The notes below the pieces were generated by a model. It was not told the origin of the DNA, ran no database searches, and saw only the letters and a program-made list of their open reading frames with translations. Below are positions 21,452 through 31,256 of a stretch of 64,000 nt of DNA, piece by piece. The stretch is taken from NCBI GenBank assembly GCA_038214295.1, contig JBBQSA010000006.1, forward strand, positions 29,146-93,145, written 5' to 3'. A program made the position numbers and the translations under genes. Source of the DNA: SHZI01 sp038214295. Lineage in GTDB: Bacteria > Pseudomonadota > Gammaproteobacteria > Steroidobacterales > GCA-2729495. Within the stretch, counting starts at the first letter, position 1; each line of letters begins with the position of its first letter.

Positions 21452-22050
21452 CGAGCGCCCCCGTTGCCCGCCAGCGCGGCACGCACCGGGCCAAAGCTGC
21501 GGCGGTGGGCCGGACAGGGCCCCAGCCTCGCGAGGACCGCCCGGTGCTCGGCCGTCGGGTAGCCCTTGTGCCGGTCAAAGCCGTAGGCCGGATAGACGGC
21601 ATGCAGCCGTTCCATCGCCCCGTCACGCTGCACCTTGGCCAGTATCGACGCCGCCGCGATGGCCGGTCGCAGCCGGTCCCCGCCGACCACCGTCGCCAGC
21701 ACGCCCCGGTAGCCCGGCAGGCTGGGCGCCCGGTTGCCGTCTACTTCGACGCAGCAAGGCTGCCGTCCGAGGCCCGCGAAGGCCCGTTGCATCGCGAGGA
21801 GCGTGGCCTGCAGGATGTTCAGCTCGTCTATCTCCTCCCGGGACGCCTCGCCCAGCGCCCAGGCCAGGGACTCGGCCCGGATGCGCCCGGCAGCAGCGAC
21901 ACGCTGCGCGGCCGTCAGCTGCTTCGAATCCCGGACGCCGGCAATGGTCTGGCCGCTGGAGAGCAGGACAACCGCAGCCACTACCGGGCCCGCGAGCGGG
22001 CCACGGCCTGCTTCATCAATTCCGGCGATCGTATCGACGGCGAGGTTCAC
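21448..22050 (-). CDS. rnhB: Ribonuclease HII
   Basis: 200 residues. Cleaves the RNA strand at ribonucleotides in DNA. GIDEAGRGPLAG at residues 9-20 supplies catalytic Asp and Glu, with further conserved IRDSKQL-type (VRDSKQLT) and AAASILAKVQRD segments. The GTG at 22050 gives the expected N-terminus; the frame is open for another 195 codons upstream, but that stretch overlaps lpxB and has no family similarity. Weak ribosome-binding site. Confidence 0.94.
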
Positions 22051-22084
22051 TGCGGAATGGGACCATGAGGAGCGGAGACTTGCT

Positions 22085-23242
22085 TCAGGGATTATACGAA
22101 GCCCCGAGCATCTCCAGCACGACTTCCGCCGCCCGCTCGCTGGCGTGGCGCCGCAGGCTCTCCCCGAGCAGGTTGAAGCGCTGCCGGAGCCGCTCCCGGG
22201 CCTCCGGCTGCTCGAGCCAGCGCAGGACCTCCGCGCCGAGCGCTGCCGGGCTGGCAGCCGCCTGCAACAACTCCGGGACGAGGCGCTCCCCCGCCAGCAG
22301 GTTGGGCAGAGCGAAGTGCTCGACCTGCACGAGGCGGAGGAACTTAAGCGCGGCATAGGTAAGCGGCGCCAGACGATAGGCCACGACCATCGGGCGATTG
22401 ACGAGCATGGCCTCCAGGGTCGCCGTGCCGGAGGCCAGCAGGACCACGTCGGCGGCGGCCATGGCCAGCTGCGCCTGGCCGTCCAGGAGATGAACCGGCA
22501 CCCCGCCGGTCTCCGCCGGGGCCCACAGCGCCGCGAAGCGCGACCGAAGCCTGGGTGACGCCATCGGCACGACAGCATTGAGGCCCGGCACCCGCCCCGA
22601 AAGCCAGGCCAGGCTCCCCGCGAAAACAGGGCCAAGGCGCTCCAGTTCGCCCGCCCGGCTGCCTGGCAGGACGGCGACGACGGTGCCGGTCAGCGGCAGG
22701 CCGAGCGCCTCCCGGGCGGCCTGCTGGCCCGGGTCGCCCGGCCACTCATCCGCCAGGGGATGCCCGACAAAGGTGGCCTGCACGCCGTGGCGCTGCAGGA
22801 ACTCCGCCTCGAAAGGCAGCAGGCACAGCACGTGGTCGCAGGCTTCCCGGAGGATCCGCACCCGGCCCGGGCGCCAGGCCCAGACAGACGGCGACACGTA
22901 GTGGACGGTACGCAACCCCGTTGGTCGCAGGCGCCGCTCCACGCGCAGGTTGAAGTCCGGAGCATCGATGCCAACATACAGGTCCGGCGGATCGGCGATC
23001 AGCCGCTGCTCGAGATCCAGCAGGATTCGACGGAGCCGTGGCAGATGCCGCACGACCTCCGCAAGCCCCATGACGGCGAGTTCCTCACTGGGCAGCCAGA
23101 CTTCGCAGCCCGCCGCCTCCATCGCCGGGCCGGCAATGCCCGCAAACTCCACGTCCGGGCGCCGAGCACGGACGGCGCGAATGAGGCCTGCGCCGAGCCG
23201 GTCACCCGACACTTCGCCAGCCACGATGGCGATACGCGGCAT
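22085..23242 (-). CDS. lpxB: Lipid-A-disaccharide synthase
   Basis: 385 residues. Glycosyltransferase of family 19 joining lipid X and UDP-diacylglucosamine in lipid A synthesis at the inner membrane. IVAGEVSGDRLGAGL at residue 5 and PSVWAWRPGR, PFE..FLQRHGV..FVGHPL are diagnostic. 8 bases after lpxA. Confidence 0.97.
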   Translation of the reverse strand: MPRIAIVAGEVSGDRLGAGLIRAVRARRPDVEFAGIAGPAMEAAGCEVWLPSEELAVMGLAEVVRHLPRLRRILLDLEQRLIADPPDLYVGIDAPDFNLRVERRLRPTGLRTVHYVSPSVWAWRPGRVRILREACDHVLCLLPFEAEFLQRHGVQATFVGHPLADEWPGDPGQQAAREALGLPLTGTVVAVLPGSRAGELERLGPVFAGSLAWLSGRVPGLNAVVPMASPRLRSRFAALWAPAETGGVPVHLLDGQAQLAMAAADVVLLASGTATLEAMLVNRPMVVAYRLAPLTYAALKFLRLVQVEHFALPNLLAGERLVPELLQAAASPAALGAEVLRWLEQPEARERLRQRFNLLGESLRRHASERAAEVVLEMLGASYNP

Positions 23243-23250
23243 GGGCGCAG

Positions 23251-24027
23251 TCAGCGAATCAGGCTGCGTTCGGACTTGTCGATGAAGTCAACGAGGATGC
23301 GCAGCTCAGGTTGACTGTCGGCCAGCTCAGCAAGGCGGTCACGGGCCTCGGCGAGCTGGAGCTGCTCCCGGTAGAGGATCCGGTAGGCCTCCTTCAGGTT
23401 CCGCAACTGGTCCGCCGTGAAGCCCCTGCGCTTCAGCCCCTCGCTGTTGATGCCGTGGGGCGCCGTGGGCTGGCCGGCCACCATGACGTAAGGCGGCACA
23501 TCGCGCGTTATGGCGGCAAACCCGCCGAGAAAACTGTGGGCGCCGAGCCGGCAGAACTGGTGCACGGCCGAAAAGCCGCTGCAGATCACATGGTCACCCA
23601 CCTGCACGTGACCCGCCAGGGTGGTGTTGTTGGAAAAAATGACATCGTTGCCAACCGAGCAATCGTGGGCCACGTGCACGTAGGCCATGATCCAGTTGTC
23701 GTTGCCGATGCGCGTGACGCCCTCGTCCTGGGCTGTGCCGCGGTTGATCGTGCAGAACTCGCGGAAGGTATTCCGGTCGCCGATGACGAGTTGCGTCGGC
23801 TCCCCCCGGTATTTCTTGTCCTGGGGGTCTTCACCGATCGACGCGAACTGGAATATCCGGTTGTCCCTGCCGATGGTGGCAGGCCCTTTCACGACCGTGT
23901 GAGCGCCCACCGTCGTGCCGGCACCAATGCGGACGCCGGCACCGATCACCGCGTAGGGACCGATGGTCACGCCGGTATCGAACTCGGCGCCCGGGGCCAC
24001 GATCGCGGTCGGGTGTATGTCTGTCAC
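23251..24027 (-). CDS. lpxA: UDP-N-acetylglucosamine acyltransferase
   Basis: 258 residues. First step of lipid A synthesis: transfers a hydroxyacyl chain from ACP to UDP-GlcNAc. Left-handed beta-helix hexapeptide repeats run from residue 5 to about 190, with the catalytic His in VAHDCSVGND, then an alpha-helical C-terminal domain. Start overlaps the lpxD stop (ATGA): the usual intervening fabZ is absent. Confidence 0.97.
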   Translation of the reverse strand: MTDIHPTAIVAPGAEFDTGVTIGPYAVIGAGVRIGAGTTVGAHTVVKGPATIGRDNRIFQFASIGEDPQDKKYRGEPTQLVIGDRNTFREFCTINRGTAQDEGVTRIGNDNWIMAYVHVAHDCSVGNDVIFSNNTTLAGHVQVGDHVICSGFSAVHQFCRLGAHSFLGGFAAITRDVPPYVMVAGQPTAPHGINSEGLKRRGFTADQLRNLKEAYRILYREQLQLAEARDRLAELADSQPELRILVDFIDKSERSLIR

Positions 24028-25067
24028 TGGCCGCTTGATCCCATGAGGCGTTTTTCCAGGGCGCGTAGCCGGCGTGCCATCTCGTCCAGCTGACCGAAAC
24101 GCGCGACATTGCGGCGCCAGCGCTGGATCTGGTCAGCCGGCGTGCCGCCGCCCCCGTAAACTCCAGCCGCACGGATCGAGCCCATTACGCTGGTCCCGCC
24201 GCCGATGATGACGTCATCAACCACCACGATGTGGCCGGCAAATCCCGCCTGACCGCCAACCACGCACCGGGCGCCAATCGTCGTGCTGCCGGAAATGCCC
24301 ACCTGGGAAGCGATGACCGTGTGCTCGCCGATGCGGACATTGTGCCCAACCTGGATCTGGTTATCGAGCTTCACGCCGTCGCCGATGATGGTGTCGTCGA
24401 TGGCGCCGCGGTCTATGGTGGTATTGGCGCCGATCTCCACGTCATTCCCGAGCACGACGCCGCCAAGCTGCGGAACCTTCACGTAGCCGCCGCCGCGCTC
24501 GGGGGCAAATCCGAAGCCATCGGAACCGATGACGACACCCGAGTGCAGGATGCAGCGCGCGCCGATCCGTACCCGCGGATACACCGTGACTCCCGGCATC
24601 AGCCGGGTCCCGGCGGCGATGCTGACGCCGTCACCGATGACGGTCCGGGCACCCACGACGACACCCTCGCCGAGTTCCACACCGGAGCCGAGGACGACGC
24701 CCGGGCCGATGCAGCAGGAGCCGGGCACCCTTGCGCCCGGACCCACCACCGCGGTGGGGTGCACGCCCGGGTCTGCCGCCGGTTCTGGATGGAGTTCCGC
24801 CGCGATCCGCGCGTAGACGACGTAAGGCTCCCGGGTGATAAGCGCATCCACCGGGCAGGCCGCTGCCTCGGCGGGGGCCAGGATAACGGCAGCTGCCCGC
24901 GTGGTAGCCAGCTGGCTGCGATAGGCCGGATTGGCCAGGAAAGTGAGCGCCTGCCCGTCGGCGCCGGCGAGCGTCGCGACCCGTTCGACGATCCGTTCAG
25001 GATCACCGCGCAGTTCGCAGCCGTGGCGTACGGCCAGCAGGCCCAGACTGACGCCCATCCCGCTCAC
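24024..25067 (-). CDS. lpxD: UDP-3-O-acylglucosamine N-acyltransferase
   Basis: 347 residues. Adds the second hydroxyacyl chain in lipid A synthesis. N-terminal uridine-binding domain (to about residue 100), hexapeptide beta-helix with catalytic His in IQVGHNVRIG, and a C-terminal helix that carries the trimer/ACP contact. Between skp and lpxA. Confidence 0.97.
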   Translation of the reverse strand: MSGMGVSLGLLAVRHGCELRGDPERIVERVATLAGADGQALTFLANPAYRSQLATTRAAAVILAPAEAAACPVDALITREPYVVYARIAAELHPEPAADPGVHPTAVVGPGARVPGSCCIGPGVVLGSGVELGEGVVVGARTVIGDGVSIAAGTRLMPGVTVYPRVRIGARCILHSGVVIGSDGFGFAPERGGGYVKVPQLGGVVLGNDVEIGANTTIDRGAIDDTIIGDGVKLDNQIQVGHNVRIGEHTVIASQVGISGSTTIGARCVVGGQAGFAGHIVVVDDVIIGGGTSVMGSIRAAGVYGGGGTPADQIQRWRRNVARFGQLDEMARRLRALEKRLMGSSGQ

Positions 25068-25122
25068 CTTCCTCGAAGCGCCACGCCACTCACGCCGGGA
25101 CGGACGTGCTGGCCGCCCTGGA

Positions 25123-25680
25123 TCAGGGCTTCGCCGGCGCCTTGGTTGCAGCGCCCGGCCGCCCCTGCAGGCCCTGGAGGACCTGCGCCGTCACATCGAG
25201 CGCCGGGTTGACGTAGAGCCCGTCGCTGACGATGAGGTCGTACCCGCCCTGCTTCGCAAATGCCTCGATTTCGCGCAGGACATTGACGCGCAGCTTGCCG
25301 AGTTCCTCGTTCTTGCGGTTGTTGAGATCCTCACGCAGCTCGTCGACTTGCCTGGTCAGGTCGCGCTCGTCACGGCGCAGGTCGTTCTCGGTATTCCGGC
25401 GCTCATCGGCGCCCATCACGGCACCGTCCTTCTGGAACTTGTCGGCGCGGTCCTTGAAGGCCTTCTGCTTCGCGACAAGGTCCCGCTGTCGCGGCGCGAA
25501 CTCGTTCTCGAGAGAGCGGTTGGCTGCGTTCGCCTGCGGCGACTCGATAAGCAGGCGCTGGACATTGACGAAACCCACCTTGAGCGGCTTGGCCACCTGC
25601 GCATGGGCCACCATCGGAGCAGCCAGCAGCGCGGCCGCCATTACGGCCGAAACCCCGGCCCACTTGATCACGTTCAACAT
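25123..25680 (-). CDS. skp: Periplasmic OmpH/Skp-family chaperone
   Basis: 185 residues. Sec signal peptide (cleavage likely after AHA near residue 27), then VGFVNVQRLLIESPQA and a long charged coiled-coil forming the tentacles of the Skp trimer. Holds unfolded outer-membrane proteins for BamA, encoded just upstream. Confidence 0.94.
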   Translation of the reverse strand: MLNVIKWAGVSAVMAAALLAAPMVAHAQVAKPLKVGFVNVQRLLIESPQANAANRSLENEFAPRQRDLVAKQKAFKDRADKFQKDGAVMGADERRNTENDLRRDERDLTRQVDELREDLNNRKNEELGKLRVNVLREIEAFAKQGGYDLIVSDGLYVNPALDVTAQVLQGLQGRPGAATKAPAKP

Positions 25681-25731
25681 TTCTATCCCTTGCCTGAAAT
25701 CCGGAAGCTGACTGGAACCTGGCGCCGACGC

Positions 25732-28155
25732 CTAGAAGGCGCCGCCGATGGAAAACTGGAAACGCTCCGTGTCGTCCCCGTAGAGCGCCGTGCCACCGCC
25801 GCTCTTCGCGTTGAGAGGGTACGCATAGCTGAACCGGAAGAGGCCCAGTGGCGCCAGCCATTGAGCGGCGATTCCGACGGACTGCTTCAATTCCCCGCTG
25901 CCGAAATCATACTTGATCGGGTTACTGCCCGTCTTGTCGTAAAACTTGACGTCCCCCAGCGAGAAGACGTTGCCGACGTCATAAAACAGCGAAAACCGGG
26001 CCTTGGCCTGCCACTTGTCCGGTATGGGCAACAGGAACTCCGCCTGGCCCGCCATCAGCGTGTCGCCGCCGTAGGGCCGGCCAAAGTCGTCCTTCGGACC
26101 CAGGTCATTCTCCCGGAAGCCGCGGACCGTATCGGGACCGCCGGCGAAGTAGTTCTTGTAGGGCGGGAGGGAGGTCGTGTCACCAAGCGCCGTTCCGTAA
26201 CCCAGATCGACGCTGAAGAGCATCGTTGCCCAGCGGGTCAGCGGCCAGTACTGCTGATAGTTGTAGTTGAGCGTCAGGTACTCGACGTCGCTGCCGGGGA
26301 TGGTGGTGTTGGCCACCAGCCGGTGCCTGGCACCACGGTCCGCGAACAGGGCGCGATTCCGGCTGTCGTACACCCAGCCTGCCAGCAGCTCGAACGTATT
26401 GAAGCTCGTGGTGTAAATCGCTGCTCCTCCGGTGACGAAGCTGGTATCGCTGCTGCCGTTGTTGCGCACCCATTGCTGGGCCTGGCGGCTGCTGAAACTG
26501 TCCGACAGCAGCTCGGCGCTCTGCCACGTGCCGCCGAAGATCAGCCTCTGGAACTCGGAGACGGGGTAGCTGTACTCCACGGAGGCTGACAGTGTCTTCG
26601 TCGAGAAATCCGAGGCGCCGGAAGTGAACTGGGTGATGTCACGGTAGGCCACGCTGATCGTGCGGCTGACCTCGTTGATCGTGGTGTAGGGGTCCGTGTA
26701 GGCAAAGCTGTAGACCGTGCGGAATTGCCCCGTGTTCACGTCAGCCTGAACCCGGTTGCCACTGCCCATGAAGTTGGTGTGGATGAAGCTGCCGTTCAGG
26801 ATCAGCTTCTGGGATGCGGAGTACCCCACCCCGCCGCCAAACTGCCCCGGCAGGCCCTCGGTGATGTTGAAATCCAGGTCCACCAGGTCAGGAGTGCCGG
26901 GCACAGGATTGGTGGTCTCCTCGACCTTCTCGATGTAGGGCAGCCTCTGGATCCGGATCTTCGAGCGCTCGAGCCGGCTGTTGGAGAGATAGCCGCCCTC
27001 GAACTGCCGCATCTCGCGCCGGAACACCTCGTCATTGACCGACGAGGTGCCGTTAAAGTTGACCCGCCGCACATACACCCGGTTCTTCGGCTCCACGTAC
27101 AGGGTCACCGAGGCCGTCTTGGCCTCCCGGTCGAGATCGGGCACCGGCTCGACGGTGGCGAAGGCATAGCCCTCCTCCGACAGCCGGAGGCGGATGAGAT
27201 CAGCGCTCTGGGTGATCAGCTGCTGGGAGTAGGTCTGGCCCGGCTTCACCTGGATGAACGGATTCAGCTGCGCCTCCGTCAGCACGAGATCACCGCCAAG
27301 CCGCACGTCACTCACCTTGTAGCGCTCACCCTCATTGAGGTTGATCGTGATGAACATGTCGCGCTTGTCGGGGGCGATCGCCACCTGCGTCGATTCGACG
27401 CCAAAGTCCGCAAATCCCCGGTTCATGTAGAACGAGCGCAGCTTCTCGAGGTCGCCGGAAAGTGCCTCCCGGGAGTACCGGTCATCCTGGCGGATCCAGG
27501 ACAGCCATGTCGGCGTCTTGAGCTCGAAGTTCTCAAGGAGCTGCTTGTCGGTAAAACTGTGATTGCCCACCAGGTTGATCTGGCGAATGCGGGCCCGGTC
27601 CCCCTCCTTGATCGTGATGGCAATGTCGACCTTGTTGTCCGGGAGTTCCTTGACCTCGGCCTTGACCGTGGCCGCGTATTTGCCCCGACTGAAGTACTGG
27701 TCTGTAAGTGACTGCTCGACTTCATCCAGGACTGACTGGTTGAACGTCCGGCCCTTCTTGAGGCCAATACGCGCCAGTGGCTCCTGCAGGGCCTCGGTCT
27801 TGATGTCCTTGTTGCCAGTAATCGTGAAATCCGCGATCGACGGCCGTTCGGCGACCGCCACCACCAGCGTGCCGTCGTCCCAGCGGATTTCAACGTCGCG
27901 GAAGAAGCCGGTGCCGTAAACCGCCCTGATGGCCTCGCGTATCCGGTTGTCGTCGATACGATCCCCGATGTTCACGGGCAGGTAATTGAAGACCGTACCT
28001 TCCGCGATCCGCTGGAGCCCCTCCACCCGGATTCCCCTGACCACCAGGCCGTCCTCCTGGGCGAAGGCCGCACCAGGTCCACCTGCCGAGACGGTGAGCA
28101 AAAACGCAGCCAACAGGCTGCGGACAGGGGCTCGAAGCGCCGCGCGAAAATTCAT
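25732..28155 (-). CDS. bamA: Outer membrane protein assembly factor BamA
   Basis: 807 residues. Signal peptide ending near AAFAQ (about residue 33), five POTRA domains to about residue 425, then a 16-strand barrel with the conserved PDTVRGF (VRGF/Y) loop motif and a C-terminal phenylalanine. Inserts beta-barrel proteins into the outer membrane, including the putative barrel encoded at 56455-57849. Confidence 0.98.
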   Translation of the reverse strand: MNFRAALRAPVRSLLAAFLLTVSAGGPGAAFAQEDGLVVRGIRVEGLQRIAEGTVFNYLPVNIGDRIDDNRIREAIRAVYGTGFFRDVEIRWDDGTLVVAVAERPSIADFTITGNKDIKTEALQEPLARIGLKKGRTFNQSVLDEVEQSLTDQYFSRGKYAATVKAEVKELPDNKVDIAITIKEGDRARIRQINLVGNHSFTDKQLLENFELKTPTWLSWIRQDDRYSREALSGDLEKLRSFYMNRGFADFGVESTQVAIAPDKRDMFITINLNEGERYKVSDVRLGGDLVLTEAQLNPFIQVKPGQTYSQQLITQSADLIRLRLSEEGYAFATVEPVPDLDREAKTASVTLYVEPKNRVYVRRVNFNGTSSVNDEVFRREMRQFEGGYLSNSRLERSKIRIQRLPYIEKVEETTNPVPGTPDLVDLDFNITEGLPGQFGGGVGYSASQKLILNGSFIHTNFMGSGNRVQADVNTGQFRTVYSFAYTDPYTTINEVSRTISVAYRDITQFTSGASDFSTKTLSASVEYSYPVSEFQRLIFGGTWQSAELLSDSFSSRQAQQWVRNNGSSDTSFVTGGAAIYTTSFNTFELLAGWVYDSRNRALFADRGARHRLVANTTIPGSDVEYLTLNYNYQQYWPLTRWATMLFSVDLGYGTALGDTTSLPPYKNYFAGGPDTVRGFRENDLGPKDDFGRPYGGDTLMAGQAEFLLPIPDKWQAKARFSLFYDVGNVFSLGDVKFYDKTGSNPIKYDFGSGELKQSVGIAAQWLAPLGLFRFSYAYPLNAKSGGGTALYGDDTERFQFSIGGAF

Positions 28156-28162
28156 GAGGTTC

Positions 28163-29530
28163 TCAGCCGAGGAGGCGGGAGATATCGTTGTAGAAGGCGA
28201 AGCTCATCAGCACGAGAAGAAAGCCGATGCCGATCTGCTGGCCGATGATCTGGGCGCGCTCCGACAGCGGGCCGCCCTTCAGTGTCTCGGCAACCGTGTA
28301 GACGATCTGGCCGCCATCGAGCATCGGAATGGGCAGCAGATTGAGCACGCCGAGGCTGATGCTGACAATGGCGAGGAAACTGAGGAACGCCGTGCCGCCG
28401 AGCGAGGCGGTCACGCCGGCATACTGGGCAATATTGATGGGCCCGCTGATGTTCCTGGGAGAAACATCACCCACCAGCATCCGCCAGATCATGCGCAGCG
28501 TGAGCGCGCTCATTTCCCACGTCTTGGCAGTGGCCCGGCCAAGAGCCTCCACGGGTCCGTAGCGCTCCTCGGCACGCATGCCTTCGAAAAGGTCTTTCGG
28601 CAGGCTCACGGCCGCGCCAATCCGGCCAATCCGGCCGTCTGCGGTCTTCTCCGAGGCCACCTCCAGGGTCACCTGGACCTCGGACTCGCCCCGGCGTACG
28701 GTAACGTCCAGCAACTCCCCGGGGCGCGCCCTCACGACCTCTACCCAGCCGGTCCAGGTCGTGATCGCCTTGCCATCTGCGAGAAGAATTCGGTCGCCAT
28801 CACGGAGACCGGCCCGTTCCGCCGGCCCGCCAGAAGTGATCTTGCCGAGTATCGGCTCGGGCTCGGGGAACCACGGCTTAAGGCCCAGCTTTGCAAACAG
28901 CTGGCCGGGCTCCGTCAATTCCGATTCCCGGCCGGCGGTCCGCAGGGTGACCGGGCGCTCGCCGCCAGCCTGGTCCGCGACCGCGAGGCGGATCTGCCCG
29001 TCTGCCAGCATTTCATCAAGGATGGCCACCGTGGCCGTTTCCCATGTGAATACCCGCCGGTCGCCGACGGCGACGATCCTGTCGCCTTCCCGCAGGCCGG
29101 CGGCGGCTGCGAGCGAACCGCTGTCCACCGGGCCGATCACCGGCTTCATGCCAGGAACGCCGCCGATGAACATGATGGTGTAGGCAAGGATGGCGAATAT
29201 CAGGTTAAACGCCGGGCCTGCAGCCAGGATCGCGATACGCGCGGGTGCGGACTGCCGGTTGAAGGCCCGGCCCCGCTCCGCAAAGGTGACGGCGCAATCC
29301 CGTTCGTCCAGCAACTTGACGTACCCACCCAGCGGGATGGCGGAAAGACAGTATTCCGTCTGGTCGGCGCCCGAGCGGCGGGACCAGAGGACGCGGCCGA
29401 AGCCGATGGAATAGCGGAGGACCTTGACGCCGAGGACTCGGGCCACGATGTAGTGGCCGTACTCGTGAATGGCGACGAGCAGGCCGATGGCCACGACGAA
29501 CGCGAGCAGGGACGTCAGGATCTGCGACAT
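28163..29530 (-). CDS. rseP: Site-2 intramembrane zinc protease RseP
   Basis: 455 residues. Cleaves anti-sigma factor RseA inside the membrane in the envelope stress response. HEYGH zinc motif near residue 23, two tandem PDZ domains in the periplasmic middle, and NLLPIPMLDGG in the last third with the third metal ligand. Upstream of bamA (7-base gap). dxr, usually between cdsA and rseP, is missing. Confidence 0.97.
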   Translation of the reverse strand: MSQILTSLLAFVVAIGLLVAIHEYGHYIVARVLGVKVLRYSIGFGRVLWSRRSGADQTEYCLSAIPLGGYVKLLDERDCAVTFAERGRAFNRQSAPARIAILAAGPAFNLIFAILAYTIMFIGGVPGMKPVIGPVDSGSLAAAAGLREGDRIVAVGDRRVFTWETATVAILDEMLADGQIRLAVADQAGGERPVTLRTAGRESELTEPGQLFAKLGLKPWFPEPEPILGKITSGGPAERAGLRDGDRILLADGKAITTWTGWVEVVRARPGELLDVTVRRGESEVQVTLEVASEKTADGRIGRIGAAVSLPKDLFEGMRAEERYGPVEALGRATAKTWEMSALTLRMIWRMLVGDVSPRNISGPINIAQYAGVTASLGGTAFLSFLAIVSISLGVLNLLPIPMLDGGQIVYTVAETLKGGPLSERAQIIGQQIGIGFLLVLMSFAFYNDISRLLG

Positions 29531-29610
29531 GCGGCGAATCTTAAGGCATTACGCCGGCGCTTGCCTTGCCGGACTGGCAGACGGCTTGACGCAACGGCGC
29601 AGTACCCATT

Positions 29611-30423
29611 TCAGCCTGCGGCAAGTCCAAGCCAGGACAAAGCAAGGGCAAACAGCGGCATGGCCGCCGTGACGCTGTCGAGACGATCAAGGATGCCCCC
29701 GTGCCCGGGGATCAGCTGGCCGCTGTCCTTGGCCCCCACGCTGCGCTTGAACATGCTCTCCGTCAGATCGCCCACGACCGACAGGGTGGCAACTCCCAGC
29801 CCGAGCGGCACCATGACAACCGGCGCGAGTCCGAGCAGGGCACCACCACCGGCCGCTGTCGCCGCGGCCAGCACGACGCCGCCGATCAGCCCCTCCCAGG
29901 TCTTCCCGGGGCTGACCTGCGGTGCAAGCTTGACCCGCCCGAACCGGTGACCGGCAAAGTAGGCGCCAATGTCCGCCGCAAAAACGATGCCGAGGGCAAG
30001 CAGCGCGAGCGCCGGCCCCTGCACGGGCACGCAGAGGATGGCCACCAGGGCAAGCCAGGCAGGGACAAGTACGAGAATTCCGGCAAGTCCGGCCACGATG
30101 GCCGGGACGCGCGTGGGGTAGCGCAGGATCCAGAAGAAGGCCGCGAGCCACCACAGGAGCGCGACCCACAGGACGAACGCCAGGGGGACGACTTCAGGAA
30201 CCAGCCAGGCGGAAGCACCCAGGACAGCCGCGATTGCCGCGGTGTAGGCCACCCGGCCGGGGAGACTCCGGCCGCCAAGAAAGGCGGACCACTCCCAGCC
30301 CCCGAGCACAATGACGAACGCGGTCGCCGTCGTGGCAACCCGGAGCGGCGCGAAGAAGAGGACCAGCAGGAGACCGGCTAGCAGAGGGATCGCGGTGAGC
30401 ACACGTTGCGCCAGCTGGCTCAT
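29611..30423 (-). CDS. cdsA: Phosphatidate cytidylyltransferase
   Basis: 270 residues, about eight transmembrane helices. Makes CDP-diacylglycerol from CTP and phosphatidate. C-terminal signature SVVGDLTESMFKRSVGAKDSG plus HGGILDRLDS. 48 bases after uppS. Confidence 0.97.
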   Translation of the reverse strand: MSQLAQRVLTAIPLLAGLLLVLFFAPLRVATTATAFVIVLGGWEWSAFLGGRSLPGRVAYTAAIAAVLGASAWLVPEVVPLAFVLWVALLWWLAAFFWILRYPTRVPAIVAGLAGILVLVPAWLALVAILCVPVQGPALALLALGIVFAADIGAYFAGHRFGRVKLAPQVSPGKTWEGLIGGVVLAAATAAGGGALLGLAPVVMVPLGLGVATLSVVGDLTESMFKRSVGAKDSGQLIPGHGGILDRLDSVTAAMPLFALALSWLGLAAG

Positions 30424-30471
30424 GGCTTTGATCGGTCCCGCAGCAACGCCCGGAAATACCGGGCGGAAAAA

Positions 30472-31221
30472 CTAGTCAGCGATAGCCTCGAGCTGATCGC
30501 CGGTCCGTCCAAAGCGCCGCTGCCGCTGACCGAAAAAATCCAGTGCTTCGGTGATCTGACCGGCGCCGAAGTCCGGCCACAGGGTATCCGTAAAGCACAG
30601 CTCGGTATAGGCGAGATCCCAGAGCAGAAAGTTGCTCACCCGCTGCTCGCCGCCCGTACGGATCAGCAGATCCGGGGACGGCAGCCCCGCGAGGGCCCTG
30701 TGCCGGTCGATCAGGGCCTCGTCGATGTCGGCCGGATCCAGATCTCCACTACGGATCTTCTGGGCGATACGGCGCACGGCCTGGACCATGTCCCACTGCC
30801 CGCCATAAGCCACCGCCAGGACGAGCGTCATGCGGGAATTGGCGGCCGTCCGGGCTTCCGCGTCCGCCATACGCTTGCGCAGGATGGTTGGCAGACTTTC
30901 GCGGGCACCGATGAAGCGCAGCTGGATGCCGTTCTCGTGCAACGTGTCGACCTCGCGCTGCAGGACCTCCACGAACAGCCGCATGAGGGCGTCCACCTCG
31001 CTCGGCGGCCGCTTCCAGTTCTCGCTGCTGAAGGCGAACAATGTCAGGACCTTCACGTCCGCTTCCGCGCAGGCCTCGACGACGGCCCGGGCCGACTTGA
31101 CGCCAGCGCGATGGCCGGCATGCCGCGGCTTGCCGTTGCGGGCTGCCCAGCGGCCATTGCCGTCCATGATGATTGCAACGTGGGCCGGTCGAACCAGCCC
31201 GCAGCTGCCGCTGGTGGTCAT
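30472..31221 (-). CDS. uppS: Undecaprenyl diphosphate synthase
   Basis: 249 residues. Cis-prenyltransferase that extends farnesyl diphosphate with isopentenyl diphosphate to the C55 carrier of cell-wall and polysaccharide synthesis. IMDGNGRWA at residue 18 with catalytic Asp, and LLIRTGGEQRVSNFLLWD near residue 200. Requires isoprenoid precursors, although no MEP-pathway gene is found in the usual neighbouring slots. Confidence 0.97.
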   Translation of the reverse strand: MTTSGSCGLVRPAHVAIIMDGNGRWAARNGKPRHAGHRAGVKSARAVVEACAEADVKVLTLFAFSSENWKRPPSEVDALMRLFVEVLQREVDTLHENGIQLRFIGARESLPTILRKRMADAEARTAANSRMTLVLAVAYGGQWDMVQAVRRIAQKIRSGDLDPADIDEALIDRHRALAGLPSPDLLIRTGGEQRVSNFLLWDLAYTELCFTDTLWPDFGAGQITEALDFFGQRQRRFGRTGDQLEAIAD

Positions 31222-31256
31222 GAAGCTGCCATCCTTGGTCCTGCGCCAGATAATGA

